From Cryptomeria japonica (Eukaryota; Streptophyta; Pinopsida; Cupressales; Cupressaceae): DNA of 64,000 nt. Below, in pieces: positions 13,501 through 24,466 of this stretch; position 1 is the stretch's first letter; each line of letters begins with the position of its first letter. The notes beneath the pieces are model-generated. The model saw nothing but the letters and a program-made list of their open reading frames with translations, was not told where the DNA came from and ran no database searches. The position numbers were made by a program, and so were the translations under genes. The DNA is taken from assembly GCF_030272615.1 (NCBI RefSeq), contig NC_081405.1:23327772-23391771 (forward strand), read 5' to 3'.

Positions 13501-13910
13501 ATACGACCTATTATTTCATAATAGGTCCTATTATGACATAATACGACCTATTATTTCATAATAGGTCCTATTATGACATAATACGACCTATTATTTCATA
13601 ATAGGTCCTATTATGACATAATACGACCTATTATTTCATAATAGGTCCTATTATGACATAATACGACCTATTATTTCATAATAGGTCCTATTATGACATA
13701 ATACGACCTATTATTTCATAATAGGTCCTATTATGACATAATACGACCTATTATTTCATAATAGGTCCTATTATGACATAATACGACCTATTATTTCATA
13801 ATAGGTCCTATTATGTCATAAGACCCCTTAAGAGGACCTATTAAGACATTATACCTCTTACTAGGACCTATTATGACATAAGACCCCTTAGTAGGACCTA
13901 TTATGACATA
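10540..13910. repeat. Palindromic minisatellite array, about 3.4 kb
   Basis: The array is built from variants of a 20 bp half-unit, CATAATAGGTCCTATTATGA, that is nearly its own reverse complement. Other half-units contain CATAATACGACCTATTATTT or CCCCTTAAGAGGACC and CCCCTTAGTAGGACC. Units occur in both polarities, so the whole block is rich in potential cruciforms. A non-repeat phrase, agagaaagataagttggttg, appears inside the array (12490) and again at its right edge (13914). This shows that about 1.4 kb was duplicated as a block. There is no coding potential. Confidence 0.95.
13455..13820. repeat. Homogeneous 40 bp tandem repeat, about nine copies
   Basis: Within the larger array, a 40 bp unit (ataggtcctattatgacata followed by atacgacctattatttcata) repeats about nine times almost without change. 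Adjacent blocks are diverged. This marks a recent local expansion by slippage or unequal exchange. Confidence 0.95.
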
Positions 13911-14406
13911 CCTAGAGAAAGATAAGTTGGTTGGGAGAGAGAGATGGTACGTTAAGAGAGAGGTAGAGATGTATATATAGAGAAATATAGGTAGGTAGGG
14001 GGCAAGGGGAGGTGTAGAGAGAGAGAGGAGATAAAGAGTAAAGAGTTAAGGACGTGAGAGAGAGGTAGAGACATAGTTTTAGATTTTTGGAGAGAGGGGA
14101 CAAAGTGAGATAAAAAGGTAAAAAAAGACAAAGAGAAATGTGACTTGTATATAAATTTTATATTTTATGTATATATAGCTTGTATTTTTTATTAATTTTT
14201 TTTAAAAAAAAGAGGAAATGGGATCTCGTTTCTTAGATCTGGGCTCGGGATCTTGAAGCTAAACGGGATCCCATTTCAAATTTTGGCTCGAGATCCCGAT
14301 GTGAAACAAGATCCTATTTTGTTTCTCATGCGCTCTGTGAGATTTGCCATTTTTGTCTAAGTGTAAAACTTCCACACTAAGTGGACACAACTTTGTGCAT
14401 TTACCC

Positions 14407-15270
14407 GTAGCAGGATATATCTTTTCTTCCAGCTTCAGTTCATTGGATGACTACTTGATAGACATTATAGGTTTTCTTGTGGAGTCCTACATTGCAAATT
14501 TGGGAGACATCATTGATGACATTAATCTTCTCTGTGATGAAGATGATCCTTCTTCGATTTTTGTGAGGGAACACTTTGACCCTCTTGTTCATTCTCTACA
14601 TGATCATCCTTTCAAGGTTGGCATGATTGTGCATACTTATGTACAACATTTGGAGGAGGTCTCTTTTCCCTTAGAGGAGACATGTGAGTCTTTGGTTCTT
14701 CTTCTACATTCATCTCCACTAGATCTTGGAGTGCCTTTTTCAGCAGTGTGGATCATTACACCACCTTTGGAGGGGGTAACTTTCAGCATCGACATGGGGA
14801 CACTTTCAAGTAGTTTTTAGAGACTTCATACATCTTGAGTTTTTTCCTACATCTTTCCTTCATGATTGGGGAGACTTCATGGATACACCTTTGGTTTTGT
14901 TTCTTCCTAAGGGGAGGAACGCAGTTTGACGATCGTGGAGCAATTTCTTCATTCATTTTTGAGCTTCTACCATTGGCACATATTCTACATTGAGGGGGGC
15001 CTACTTAGTCTCTCTTCTTCTTCTTATTCTCACATATGGGGTCCTCACATGAGGTTTTGTCCTTCACATACTTCTTTGAGAGTTCTTTGTATAGATTTCA
15101 TCTCTCTTTTTTTGGGGTGAGGGTTTCCAATTGTATTTTTCTCTCTTTCCCCACTTCATGAGAGATTGCATTTGCATTTGTACATGGGTATCTAACATGG
15201 CCTAGTAGCTGGGACCAATCTTGCATTGCTTAGTTGCATTGTAGACAAGTGCATTCCCCTAAGTTGCACT
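14407..15270 (+). pseudogene. 3' remainder of the copia relic with an unrecognised ORF
   Basis: Immediately right of the DNA transposon, an open frame runs to a stop at 14818-14820. It encodes an acidic, Leu/Ile-rich protein, as does the frame cut off at 9363. The two probably formed one region before the insertion, although a stop already sits at the junction. I do not recognise a domain: it lacks integrase, RT and RNase H motifs. From 14821 to 15270 the sequence is T/C-rich and noncoding, leading into a polypurine tract. The element thus seems to have carried gag-protease plus an unknown segment only. Confidence 0.55.
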
Positions 15271-15766
15271 TAAGGGTGGGTGTTGGTGTAATTATTTATT
15301 CATCTTGGATATAATTATACTCTACTTAAGTTTACTTAGGCACATGCATAACATTGTAGTTTGCATATGAGACACTTAGGGAGATGTGCATGCATTGGGA
15401 GTGTGTATGTAGGAGAAATTCTACCTGTTATGGTGTGGTATTGTTGTTACTTTATCATATCCACTTATTGTGGGATTATAATTCCACCTTCGGTGGGTGA
15501 TCCACCTCATGTGGAATATTTAACTATTTCTCCTACCTATCCTTACCCACCCTTGCATCTGATTGAGCCACATGTCATCATTGTGTTCTCTCTTGTCTCT
15601 TAGCCTTGCCTTTATAAGTAGGCTCATCATACATTGTATGTAATCATCCAGTTGATCTTATTTTGCAATTGACTAGAATACAATTTATGATCATCAGATC
15701 TATTGCGTCTCTTGTTGTGCTATTCAATATGCCCTTTATCTTGGCTATTTTCAACAAATTCTTACA
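15271..15766 (+). repeat. PPT and 3' LTR of the copia relic
   Basis: The polypurine tract taagggtggg (15271-15280) precedes TGTTGGTGTAATTATTTATT at 15281. The LTR is about 486 bp and ends near TTCTTACA at 15766. It has a TATA-like GCCTTTATAAGTAGGC at about 15607. A second member of the same LTR family is the solo LTR at 33009-33475, and alignment with it sets the ends. Confidence 0.85.
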
Positions 15767-18700
15767 TTTTTTAATTGAGAGACCTTTGTTCGAAGGTGGT
15801 TGTTAACCATGTTGTTTGCAACATATTTGAGTCTTCAAACAAAGCTACCTTCAAACGAAGGGGTGCCTATCATTCAAAGGTGTATTTGAATGAAGACCTT
15901 AAATTTTCACTTTCCACTCTCCTCTTGCAACTTTCTATATATTTTTGTCTTTCAAAACTCAAGTTGAAGGTTTAAATAGAATCAATTTGACAAACCAAGT
16001 TCTAGGATCGTAGTCCTCAAAACAAGCTTTCGAACAAGTCTAATCTAGATATATTTTGGTTTTGTTATATATTTTTTTAGTTTTATTGAACACGGGGTTT
16101 TCACGAAAACCAAGTTCTCTGTTTTACACATGTCAAAAAATAGTAAATCAATATTTTTTTTTTGAAAAATATCTATGCACTAGGTATTGATGTCCAAAAA
16201 TAATTTGAATTTCGATACATACAAAATAAATTATGTTGGATATCATATACCTATGTCTAAATTATAATTGGTTTGACTTCAAAACTTAATTAAAATAAAT
16301 ATTGAACAAAATATTATGAACTACATGCAAGCACTAGATATCGATGTTACCAATCTAAATTCAAAAGAATCATAATTTTATCCCCTGTAGAAAAAAGTTA
16401 CGTGCAACATCATACACATCACTTTTAAAAAATGTTGTTTACTATTAAAAACTAGTTACGAAAAGAGACACAAAAAAATTATAATTTAATTTTAATTAAT
16501 TTTTTTTTAGAATCTACAACAAAATCTAAAAAATCACTAGTTTGCATCATCTTTAAATTCCTAACGATTTAGTTGGTAAGTATCGGAAAGTGAAGATTTA
16601 GTTCAAAATGTTGATATTAATGTCAAGTTTGGCCAAAAAGTGTAACCTGTTTTTGTGGAATCACCCTTCTGCAATTACTCTAGCCAAGGCGTCCTTCTAT
16701 TTGCTTTGAGACATCTATAATTTCTTCTCAAACTAGGCGACCTTGCCTATTGCAAATGATGACTAAAATCTACTTGTTAATATGCAAACTTGGTCCCCAA
16801 ACTTTTGGCATTGAAGGAATATTTAATTCTAGCTAATGTGGCTTTTCAATTTGTTGGTTGAAAATTTTGTACACCTTGGGAATGTGCAAAATTGTGGTTT
16901 CCGCCACAGTGTGTGAGTATGATACTCTCCTAATTTAGAGAAGGCTCCCCTTATCTACAAACTTAATTAATCTAATATGGGTGGAACAATAGTCTTTCTT
17001 CTTATTTCAAGAAAAACTATACTCTTTTCTCTTCATAGAAAAGTAATAGCAATTGGAAATAAATAATAGCAAATACATAAATGAGACTTTTTTTGTAGGA
17101 TTTTTGGAACATAAAGGGAATCAAAGTTTCCATGAAATCACAAAGACCTCCGTCACTTCCCCGCGATAGGAAAACAGAAATGAAAGCACAAAGTCTTCAA
17201 CACTTCTACTGTCCTATCAACCTTTGTAAATGATTTTCTAGTAACTAAGCACAATATGTAGCAGCTCAAAGTCTAACCACATGATGCACAAGTCTTATGC
17301 ACAAACATAGAAAATAAAAGAAACACAAAGTTTGCAAGGTACCCCTTTGCTTGAGTGTCCTACAATAGTTTCAGACGTAACAAACAACTCAAAGTCTACA
17401 ATATCAAATCTTAAAACCAATCTAAAACTCCAAACACAATAAGCAGCTCAAAGTCTACAAGATTGAGCTTGAATCCCTCTTGTATAACACCTCAAAACTC
17501 AATCAATCTCTAGAAGATATCATCATATAACACCTTAATTCAACCCAAAGTTTGAAAGCAATTTGCCTCTTTTAATTGATTGCAATCTGATTTACAACTA
17601 AGCTCAAGGTCTTAAAGTGTACATACAAACTGGTAGAGTTTTGTTGCATTGCCAAAAGATCTCCATTACAATAGGCCCCCTCAATTATTTATAGGAGGAT
17701 CCTTGAGAAAAAGGTGGGAGGATCCTAACTAACTTGAGAAATTATCTCATCTACCATGACTTATTCCAACTACAGTCCTAATCTAACTCAACTTGTAGTT
17801 GCCTTACATGTAATTACATTTTACAAAAATGCAAGTGAAAGTGACACTTGCAATTACAAAACTTGTTTTTACATGTACCTTGCCAAAACAAAATTACAAA
17901 TACACAATTGAAACTATTCTATGTGTTCAAAGACATGACTCGAACTACATCATCCTTTGTTTTGAAAATCTTCATGCTGCTTCAGGATGCTGGAACTTGA
18001 AGTATTCAGGATTGGTGAAGACATCTTGAACCGGAACGAGAATTTGCATCCTTAATGATCTTTGTGTCTTTCGCCAACGAACTTCAACAAATAAATCAGT
18101 TTTGCATTTAAACCTCTCCACAAAAAATGGCTTGGAAAAAGAGATATATTTGATTTCAAACACTCTTCAATGGATGAAGGATGCAAGACATGTTCTAATG
18201 TGGCAACTAAGGTGAAATTCATGCTCCTAAAATGTGGCAAGAACCTTAGCAAAAACGGATTCAAAAATGGCTCTCATGAATGCAAGACGTGTTTCTCAAA
18301 ATCATTGAATCTGAAAAAAGTGGTGAGAACCAACGATCTCCAGAGCCATAGCTAAGATGAGGGACGAATTCAAGGGAGAAATGCCACAAAAGCCGGGTTT
18401 GTGGAAGCAAGAGTGCATATTGGGTTCTTCAACTTCAACTTCAAGCAAAACATGCACTTCAAAGATGAAATTGGGTTTCTAAAACCCCTTTACAAGTTTT
18501 AAATTGCATCACTTGTCATTCACTTGGGCAAATTTGAGTTTCTAAGAGACAAAAGCACAAAAAGAAAAAGCAACATGACTTGTAATGGGGAAATAAAATC
18601 CCTATTACAACTAAAACAAATAAAAACATAAAAACTTGTAATAGGGAAATAAAATTCCCATTACAACTAAAAGACATAAAACATAAAAGACTTAAAAACT

Positions 18701-20480
18701 TAAAAAGACTTGTAATAGGAAAGTAAAATCCCTATTACAACTAAAAGCACAAAGTAGGAACTTTTATGAGAACTTACAAGTTCTCATTAAACTTGTATTT
18801 TAAATTAAATTGTAATTTGTCCAAAAAGTTCATACAAAAAGGGGAAAAAAAAAAACAAGTTACAAGTTACAAGATTTATAAAGTGCACTTGTAATTTCCA
18901 GAAAAAACCCCTACAAAACAAAAACATAAAGAAAACTCCAAACTTGCAAAGGAAAGAAAATTTTCCACTTGCAGTCTAGAGAATAAAACGCGATTTTGAA
19001 TGAAAGACATAGCAAACGAACCTGAAACGTGATGAAATTTAAAACATGGATCAAGGATGAACCGAAGATCAGTCCAATTCAACAAGAAGCAAAATTTTGC
19101 CTCGGGAAGTGTGCCTTAGAGTAAAATTTTCAACTTGCAGTGACTTCTCTGAAACCCGAGATTGCACAAAAGAGCTAGGAAAATGAAGGCCAAAACTTAC
19201 CAAAACTTGGTCAATGATGGCAAAGACACCCCCTGATGATTTGACACTAACAAATGTGAGTTTTGCACCTCGTAAAATGTGCCTTAGAGACAAAAATGAC
19301 ACATTTTAAGCAAAAAATTGTAGAGGTTGTCACATTTTTGAAAATCCAAAAATGAGGACAACACAATTTCCTTACCTTGAAATAAGAGACTCCTCTTTAA
19401 AAGTTGTTTTATCTCCAATTTAAATAATCAACAAATAAATTTAATATTAAATACCATTATCCTTCAAGTAGGCATTTATTTTCCTATTAAACTGCCTTAA
19501 CATCACAAAAATGATTTCAATGCCTAAGAGGTGTCAGCTATTATTTAGTAATTTCTTTTAATTCGTGATTAAATTCCTATGTTCTTGAATAGAAATTGGA
19601 AATAAATAATATAAGAAATTTCTAAAAAATTAGTTACAAAACTCTTCTTATGCTCAACCAAAAAATAAACAATCAATTTGATGCTTGTATGTGCAAAATC
19701 AAATGTTGAAAATTTGTTGAAAATTGATTCTTTTCATAAATTTCACCTAGATGCTCAATTTATGTGCAAACTTGTGAATATGCTTAGAATGACCCCATAA
19801 AGCTTTTGTACAAGGATTTTTCTTGACCTATCATAAAATTCTAGAAATTACAATAAAACTGTTAGCATAGAGTTCAAGCATTATAATCTTCCAAACAATA
19901 AAGAATTTAACTATAATTTTTTTTGCACATTTGATGAAATAGAATCAAGAATTTACCCCTAAAAGGATTTTTAGCCATCTCTTAGAGATTTCAAAAAATA
20001 ATTGTTTCTATAAAACTACATGCGACACATTAAAACTGCGATCTGAACGAAATTTGAAATTTACAAATTAGAACACATCAAAGCTTTCGAGATACTTAAA
20101 AACATCAAAACAAACTAAAACACACATCAAAATTAAAAATCAAACTAAATTTTTTTTTTGGGCAATGTAGGATCGTCATCCATGTGCATTATAGGTTTTA
20201 CTCTCTCTCAATTTTTTTCATCAATTGATCATTTTAATTATTCTCCAACATTGATCAAATGTTATGTGAGGTATATAAGACAAACCTCCACTCACTCGTT
20301 TTCCCTTTAGCAACTATATTACACTCAAGTTATCACTTTCATTAGCATTATCATTATCAAGAGCTAACACTATCACTATCACTATCAAGCAATTATAAAC
20401 AAGCCTTCATACTATCATGATGACATCAAGTTATATTACAAATCTGATAGTAAATCTACACCAAGCATTCAATCATATCT
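15767..20480. other. 4.7 kb without genes; LTR-like noncoding sequence
   Basis: No protein of known type is seen on either strand. From 17,100 to 19,400 the base composition and repeated phrases (cagctcaaagtctac, caaagtttgcaag) look like LTR sequence read backwards. A minus-strand TATA candidate CCTATAAATAATTGAGG lies near 17,680. A second promoter-like stretch, gaggtatataagacaaacc on the + strand, lies near 20,270. Termini and target-site duplications were not found, so no element is delimited. Confidence 0.5.
18570..18745. repeat. Three spaced hairpin repeats
   Basis: The stem-loop ttgtaatagggaaataaaat followed by the inverted arm ccctattacaa occurs three times, at about 18578, 18637 and 18709. 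The copies are separated by A-rich spacers. Each forms a stem of about 11 bp with a short loop. The block sits in the LTR-like noncoding region. Confidence 0.75.
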
Positions 20481-21100
20481 CAAGTATCATGAAGTCCTCG
20501 AAGATCTTTGTCATGGTATTCTTGTTTTTCGTTTGATTTGTGCATACATCTTAAGTTTCATTTGGTGATTATATGGATTATGAATTTGGATCTTACATTG
20601 CATTATTTCTACCTTATTTTTATTCACATTTTCATCATTTACAATAAATATAAGATTTATGTATTATATAAAAAAACCACTATATTTACAATATTATAAA
20701 TAAAAAATATTTAAATTAAACATTTGTTTTTTAAATACAAAGAAATTTTAAAAAACTTAAAATATATGTAAAAATCTGTCCATAACATCTAAAATTTTAG
20801 ATAAATAATATTCATGATAACTAATTAAGAAAAAAATGATTGCAATTGAAAAGGACGACATTACATCTAGAATGGCAGAAAAAAAGTGTATACCTATATT
20901 CATTCCGAATAACTTGGAATGAACTCATTTTGGTTGTTTGAGCCAATTGAAGCCTCTGTCTCGAAAATATTTTTCAAATTATATTTTAATCGTTCTACCT
21001 GTATAAAAGAATTTGAACAAACTCGAAAAGCGATGTAGAGTGTATTCAATTGCACGAGTAAGAGCCTGAAGACACTTATATAAAGCATTTCTCATTAAAA
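20481..21100 (+). promoter_or_regulatory. Upstream region of SPO11-2, AT-rich
   Basis: This is the noncoding sequence directly upstream of the candidate SPO11-2 start. A TATA-like CTTATATAAAGC lies at about 21075-21086, only about 20 bases before the ATG. If it is used, the 5' leader would be very short, so the real promoter may be elsewhere. No other element could be supported. Confidence 0.3.
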
Positions 21101-21228
21101 ATGGCGGAACAAGCAGCCACGCTCTTCCACTCCGATCAACATCATTGCTATGCAGAAATTTTAACGCCTGAACAGGCACGAGAATTTGCCATTTCAAATT
21201 TATTTTTTCCAGCATTTTATTTATCGAA
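21101..21228 (+). CDS. SPO11-2: SPO11-2 candidate exon 1 (N-terminus)
   Basis: An ATG at 21101 opens a frame of 53 codons. Its peptide contains SDQHHCYAEILTPEQAR, which closely matches the conserved N-terminal signature of plant SPO11-2 proteins (SDQH..YADILLP..AR in Arabidopsis, recalled from knowledge of the family). A GT at 21229 gives an exon end in phase 2. That is exactly the phase needed by the next recognised exon at 53986, where the join reads ..SK|TANN... The donor context (GAA|GTTGCT) is weak. The residues after PEQAR are less conserved, and the joined region is about a dozen residues shorter than in Arabidopsis. An intervening exon could therefore have been missed. The match to SPO11-2 is strong, but the exact 3' end is tentative. 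Confidence 0.75.
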
Positions 21229-22180
21229 GTTGCTGCCGAGAAATAATTATGCTAGCATTTAAATTGAGAAACATGTAACTGAAACCTTAATGCAGGGGCG
21301 CGTTTTTTGTTCTCTCTGTTAGTTGTAGAGTAAATATTTACTTCGACTGTCTTTAATTTTAGTTGAGTTTATGCATATGTTTTGGTGAAAAATAATTAGG
21401 TTAATTTTCTCTTTCTAGCGACGAATATTTTGATGTAGGTTAATGATTATTTTTGGCGGAAATTTTCCATATTCGTTTGTAGCTTGGTAGTTTGGTTCAA
21501 ATTTAGCTCTTCTAGGAAAAGATTCCAAATTATCATGTAGCATAATTTTATTTTGATTCATGGAACCTCCTCTCCTTGAAAATAGATCCGGAAGCCCCCC
21601 TCATGGGACCTTACCCTAAGAAGATATTGTTTTAAATATAGGTTTCTTAACTGTTCCTACTTCCAAAGATGAGTAAGGAATTTTACCTTTGCAGTTATCA
21701 TCATCATCCCGGCTTCTTTTAGTAGTTTATTTTGGGATATTTTGGACAACATTCTATTTAGCTTGATGTCAAGTTGCAACTTTCTCTTCTTAGCTTGTCA
21801 AGAAAATGTTTGGAGAGGTTGCAGGTTTTCTTTGAATATCTTTTAGCAACAGGAATTTTATTCCTTTACCCCTTTTTTGTTTTGAAAACTTTTTGATGTT
21901 AATGATAATTCTTTCTTGGAGGAAATTTCTCAAGAAAAAAAAGTCGTCTCCATAAGTGAAAACTATGGAAAAAGCCAATATTCATTGCCATACATGTAAG
22001 AGAAACATTTATTGATTTTGATTCGTATTTAGAAAACAATTTAATCTTTCAACTTAGAACCAAAAGTGTCATGGCTAGACAACTGCTTGCCGTATTTGGC
22101 TCTAATTTCTTAAACCTAAATTTTAATTGTTGGTGTTGGAAATAAGCCATACCCGGACCGACGATGGACTGGTCCAAGAG

Positions 22181-22252
22181 GGGCCAGCAGCTCAGTGGTA
22201 GAGCACTCCAGCAGCATATGGAAGGTCCTAGGTTCAAGTCCTAGCTGGTCCA
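22181..22252 (+). other. tRNA-like sequence in TRIM LTR 1
   Basis: The 72 bases fold as a cloverleaf. The acceptor stem is GGGCCAG/CTGGTCC with one G-U pair. The D stem is GCTC/GAGC, the T stem CTAGG/CCTAG with a TTCAAGT loop, and the base at position 73 is A. The A box is CAGCTCAGTGGTAGAGC and the B box GGTTCAAGTCC. The anticodon arm is weak (TCCA/TGGA) and the loop lacks the universal U33. It is therefore a Pol III promoter-like relic rather than a working tRNA gene. The body most resembles tRNA-Cys, judged from memory. Confidence 0.85.
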
Positions 22253-22381
22253 TGTCTGATAACATGGTATTAGAGCCAGGTCTAGGCTAGGAGCCCCAAG
22301 CACACGAGAGGTGTGGCTTAAGGGGGGGTGTTGGTGTTGGAAATAAGCCACACCCGGACCGATGATGGACTGGTCCAAGAG

Positions 22382-22453
22382 GTTCCAGTAGCTTAGTGGT
22401 AGAGCACTCCAACAACGTATGGAAAGTCCTAGGTTCGAGTCCTAGCTGGTCCA
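22382..22453 (+). other. tRNA-like sequence in TRIM LTR 2
   Basis: This is the same 72-base layout as in LTR 1, with A box TAGCTTAGTGGTAGAGC and B box GGTTCGAGTCC. The T stem and the 3' half of the acceptor are unchanged. Differences fall in the 5' acceptor strand and in the anticodon loop. The retained A and B boxes are closer to the consensus here than in LTR 1. Confidence 0.85.
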
Positions 22454-22468
22454 TGTCTCAATATTAAT

Positions 22469-23870
22469 GAAGTTCAAAACTGTGAAATTTATTGAGTTGA
22501 AAATCCTTTTCATTCTTATAACTTAGGCCAGACCTCTTTTTAAAACCTTCAGGGATTATGGTTGCTAGTTAGCTTACAAGGGTAGCATCCATGGTGTCTC
22601 AGGTCTAGATTCCCTGTTTCTAGAACCCTGCAACAGAGGAGTGCATGAGTGAGAAGTTTGAAGAAATTATCCTTTGGAAACTTGTCCTCAGTAAACACGA
22701 TGAAAATAAACATATTTTTCATTAGCGCACTATAAATTTAAATAAGCATATCAATTTTTTTAATAAAAATGCACCCAATCTCCTTGGAGATGTTTCTGCT
22801 CTACAAAGGCATCGTAGGGATGGTCCCTTGTAGGGGCCCTAGGTGCTAGGGACTGTGTGGGGATGTTTCATCCATGATGACATGGGGAATGTCCTAAAAT
22901 CCCTACGGATATTTTCTTAGGGCACACTATTCTCAACCATCTTTAGGAGTTGATTGTTTACTAGGCATTACCCCTTCTACGATGAACCTTGTGTAACTTA
23001 ATGCCACTTTTTGCCTTTAAGGGTGAAGATGAAGAGGTGTGATGGATACATGGGTCTCTACAACCAATCCAAGAGTTCACATGAATTTCTTTGTTAGTCT
23101 TTGATGAATTGATGCTCACTATCTCCAAGATGGTTGAGGACTTTTGGACATCCCCAGGTTGCCTTGGGGATGACAGAAATGGCGAACATCTTTGGAAGAT
23201 GGCCCTCTAATTGGGTGTGTGCACGAAGGAGGATGGGGGAATGTTTCATTTGGGATGTGCTAGAGAATACCCTAAAATCTCCAAGGATGTATTCCTAGGG
23301 TAAATTATGTTCAACCATTTTAGGAGTTTATTGTTTACTATGCATTGCCCCTTCTAAAATGAGCCTTGTTCTACCAAATGCCACCTTTTACTTTTTACGG
23401 TTAAGATGAAGAGATGTAGTGGATATAGAGATTCTTACAGCCAATCGAAGAGCTAACGTCAATTGCCTTGTTGGTCTTCAACTTAGTGATACAGTAACAC
23501 TCTTCAATATATACAATGGTTGAAATTTTCTATCTTGTAAAGATGATATTCTTTCCAAATTTTGTTAACATTAATATGAAAAGCAATTAGGAGATTTAGG
23601 AAATGCTGTATTTGATGTTTCACCCCTAGAAAATAATCAACATGTTCATACACGTATGCAATTCTTAATGCTTGCATGGTAGTCATTGTATTTAATGACC
23701 CCTTTTTAATTAATAAAGCTTATGTAGGTCTATTACTTATTTCTTGAATAAGGATAGCAAAATATTTTGATAATGGTTCTTGTAGACATAAAAAAATTGG
23801 AGTAGAATTTTTTTAATAGTAGAATAATGAATTAGTTGGGTGTTAGATTCTAGAAGTGCGTTGTTGTAAT
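22469..23870. other. Noncoding intron sequence with a diverged tandem duplication
   Basis: No gene is seen. A segment of about 270-300 bases near 22,850-23,120 recurs at about 23,225-23,480. Shared phrases include ttgtttacta(g/t)gcattgcccc, cctaaaatc and gatgaagaggtg. The copies are perhaps 80% alike by eye and offset by about 370 bases. Confidence 0.6.
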
Positions 23871-24466
23871 CATAGTTGAACTACACGCCAAAACCAAAAA
23901 CTCACAAAGGCCTGAAAAAAAAACTTGGTGAAAACTCGGCAAAAATCTCAGGAACTTAAAAAATTGCTTAATTTTAATTAGAAATGCGTTTTTTTTTTGT
24001 AAAATTCAATGAGGAGTTGCATTTAATGAGTCAATAAATGAGAACACAAAAGAAACAAGCTGAGTCTAGATATATTTAATTGATTTAAATGCAAAGTGGG
24101 TACAAAATTGCATCCTCATGAGGAATGCTAATGGTTGGAAGCAAAATAGTAAATAGTTTTTGTATAAGTAAAAGTAAATACATCAATACAATTACATCTT
24201 CCTCTTCCCATCTCTAGTAAAAACTAGGGGAGAGGTAACACTAGAGGGTCTAGTCCTAGAAGTCTACTATGGCTGTGCCTCTTCGCTTGGTATGACTGGC
24301 TCAAACTGTGGCTCGACCTCCATCCTGGTTGTAGCTCTTCCTCTAGCTGCTCTTGGCACTGACAATGACTCCTCATCCTCCTCATCCTCCTCAATGTTAT
24401 CCAGTGTGAATCCAAATCCACCCCCCTCCTCCATAGCCTGCCTCTCCAAATCATAGAGGTCATCTT

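Larger units (their letters stand above)
9369..14406. mobile_element. 5.04 kb non-autonomous TIR DNA transposon with minisatellite core
   Basis: The ends are imperfect terminal inverted repeats about 45 bp long, sharing GGGTA..TGCA, AAGTTGTGTCCACTT and GTGGAAGTTTT (left 9369-9418, right 14358-14406 inverted). The left copy contains an extra internal palindrome. Flanks read GTAG on both sides (9365-9368 and 14407-14410), a 3-4 bp target-site duplication. The element interrupts the copia relic. Subterminal palindromes of the type AAACGGGATCCCGTTT occur five times, two on the left (10261, 10309) and three on the right (14216, 14261, 14304). They resemble the subterminal transposase-binding motifs of CACTA- or Mutator-type elements. 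A repeat ending CAAGCATAATTTGACCTA occurs near 9634 and 9805. No transposase gene is present. The superfamily is not assigned. Confidence 0.75.
22128..22463 (+). mobile_element. 336 bp TRIM retroelement with tRNA-like LTRs
   Basis: Two direct LTRs (22128-22264, 137 bp; 22329-22463, 135 bp) start with TGTTGGTGTTGGAAATAAGC. The first ends in ACA. It is followed directly by a primer-binding site TGGTATTAGAGCC (22265-22277), one base from the initiator-Met tRNA site of plant retrotransposons. A polypurine tract AAGGGGGGG (22320-22328) precedes the second LTR. The internal domain is only 64 bp, with no coding capacity. The element is flanked by a perfect 5 bp target-site duplication TTAAT (22123-22127 and 22464-22468). 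Each LTR contains a complete 72-base tRNA-like sequence with Pol III A and B boxes, annotated separately. The design parallels Cassandra TRIMs, which carry 5S rRNA promoters in their LTRs. Confidence 0.9.

Noticed and set aside
20979..21215. 78-residue minus-strand open frame
   Set aside because: It is the shadow of the SPO11-2 exon 1 region, whose + strand peptide has a clear family match.
22181..22453. Two functional tRNA genes
   Set aside because: Both cloverleaves lie inside retroelement LTRs, differ in the anticodon loop, lack U33 and have weak anticodon stems. They are promoter-like relics.
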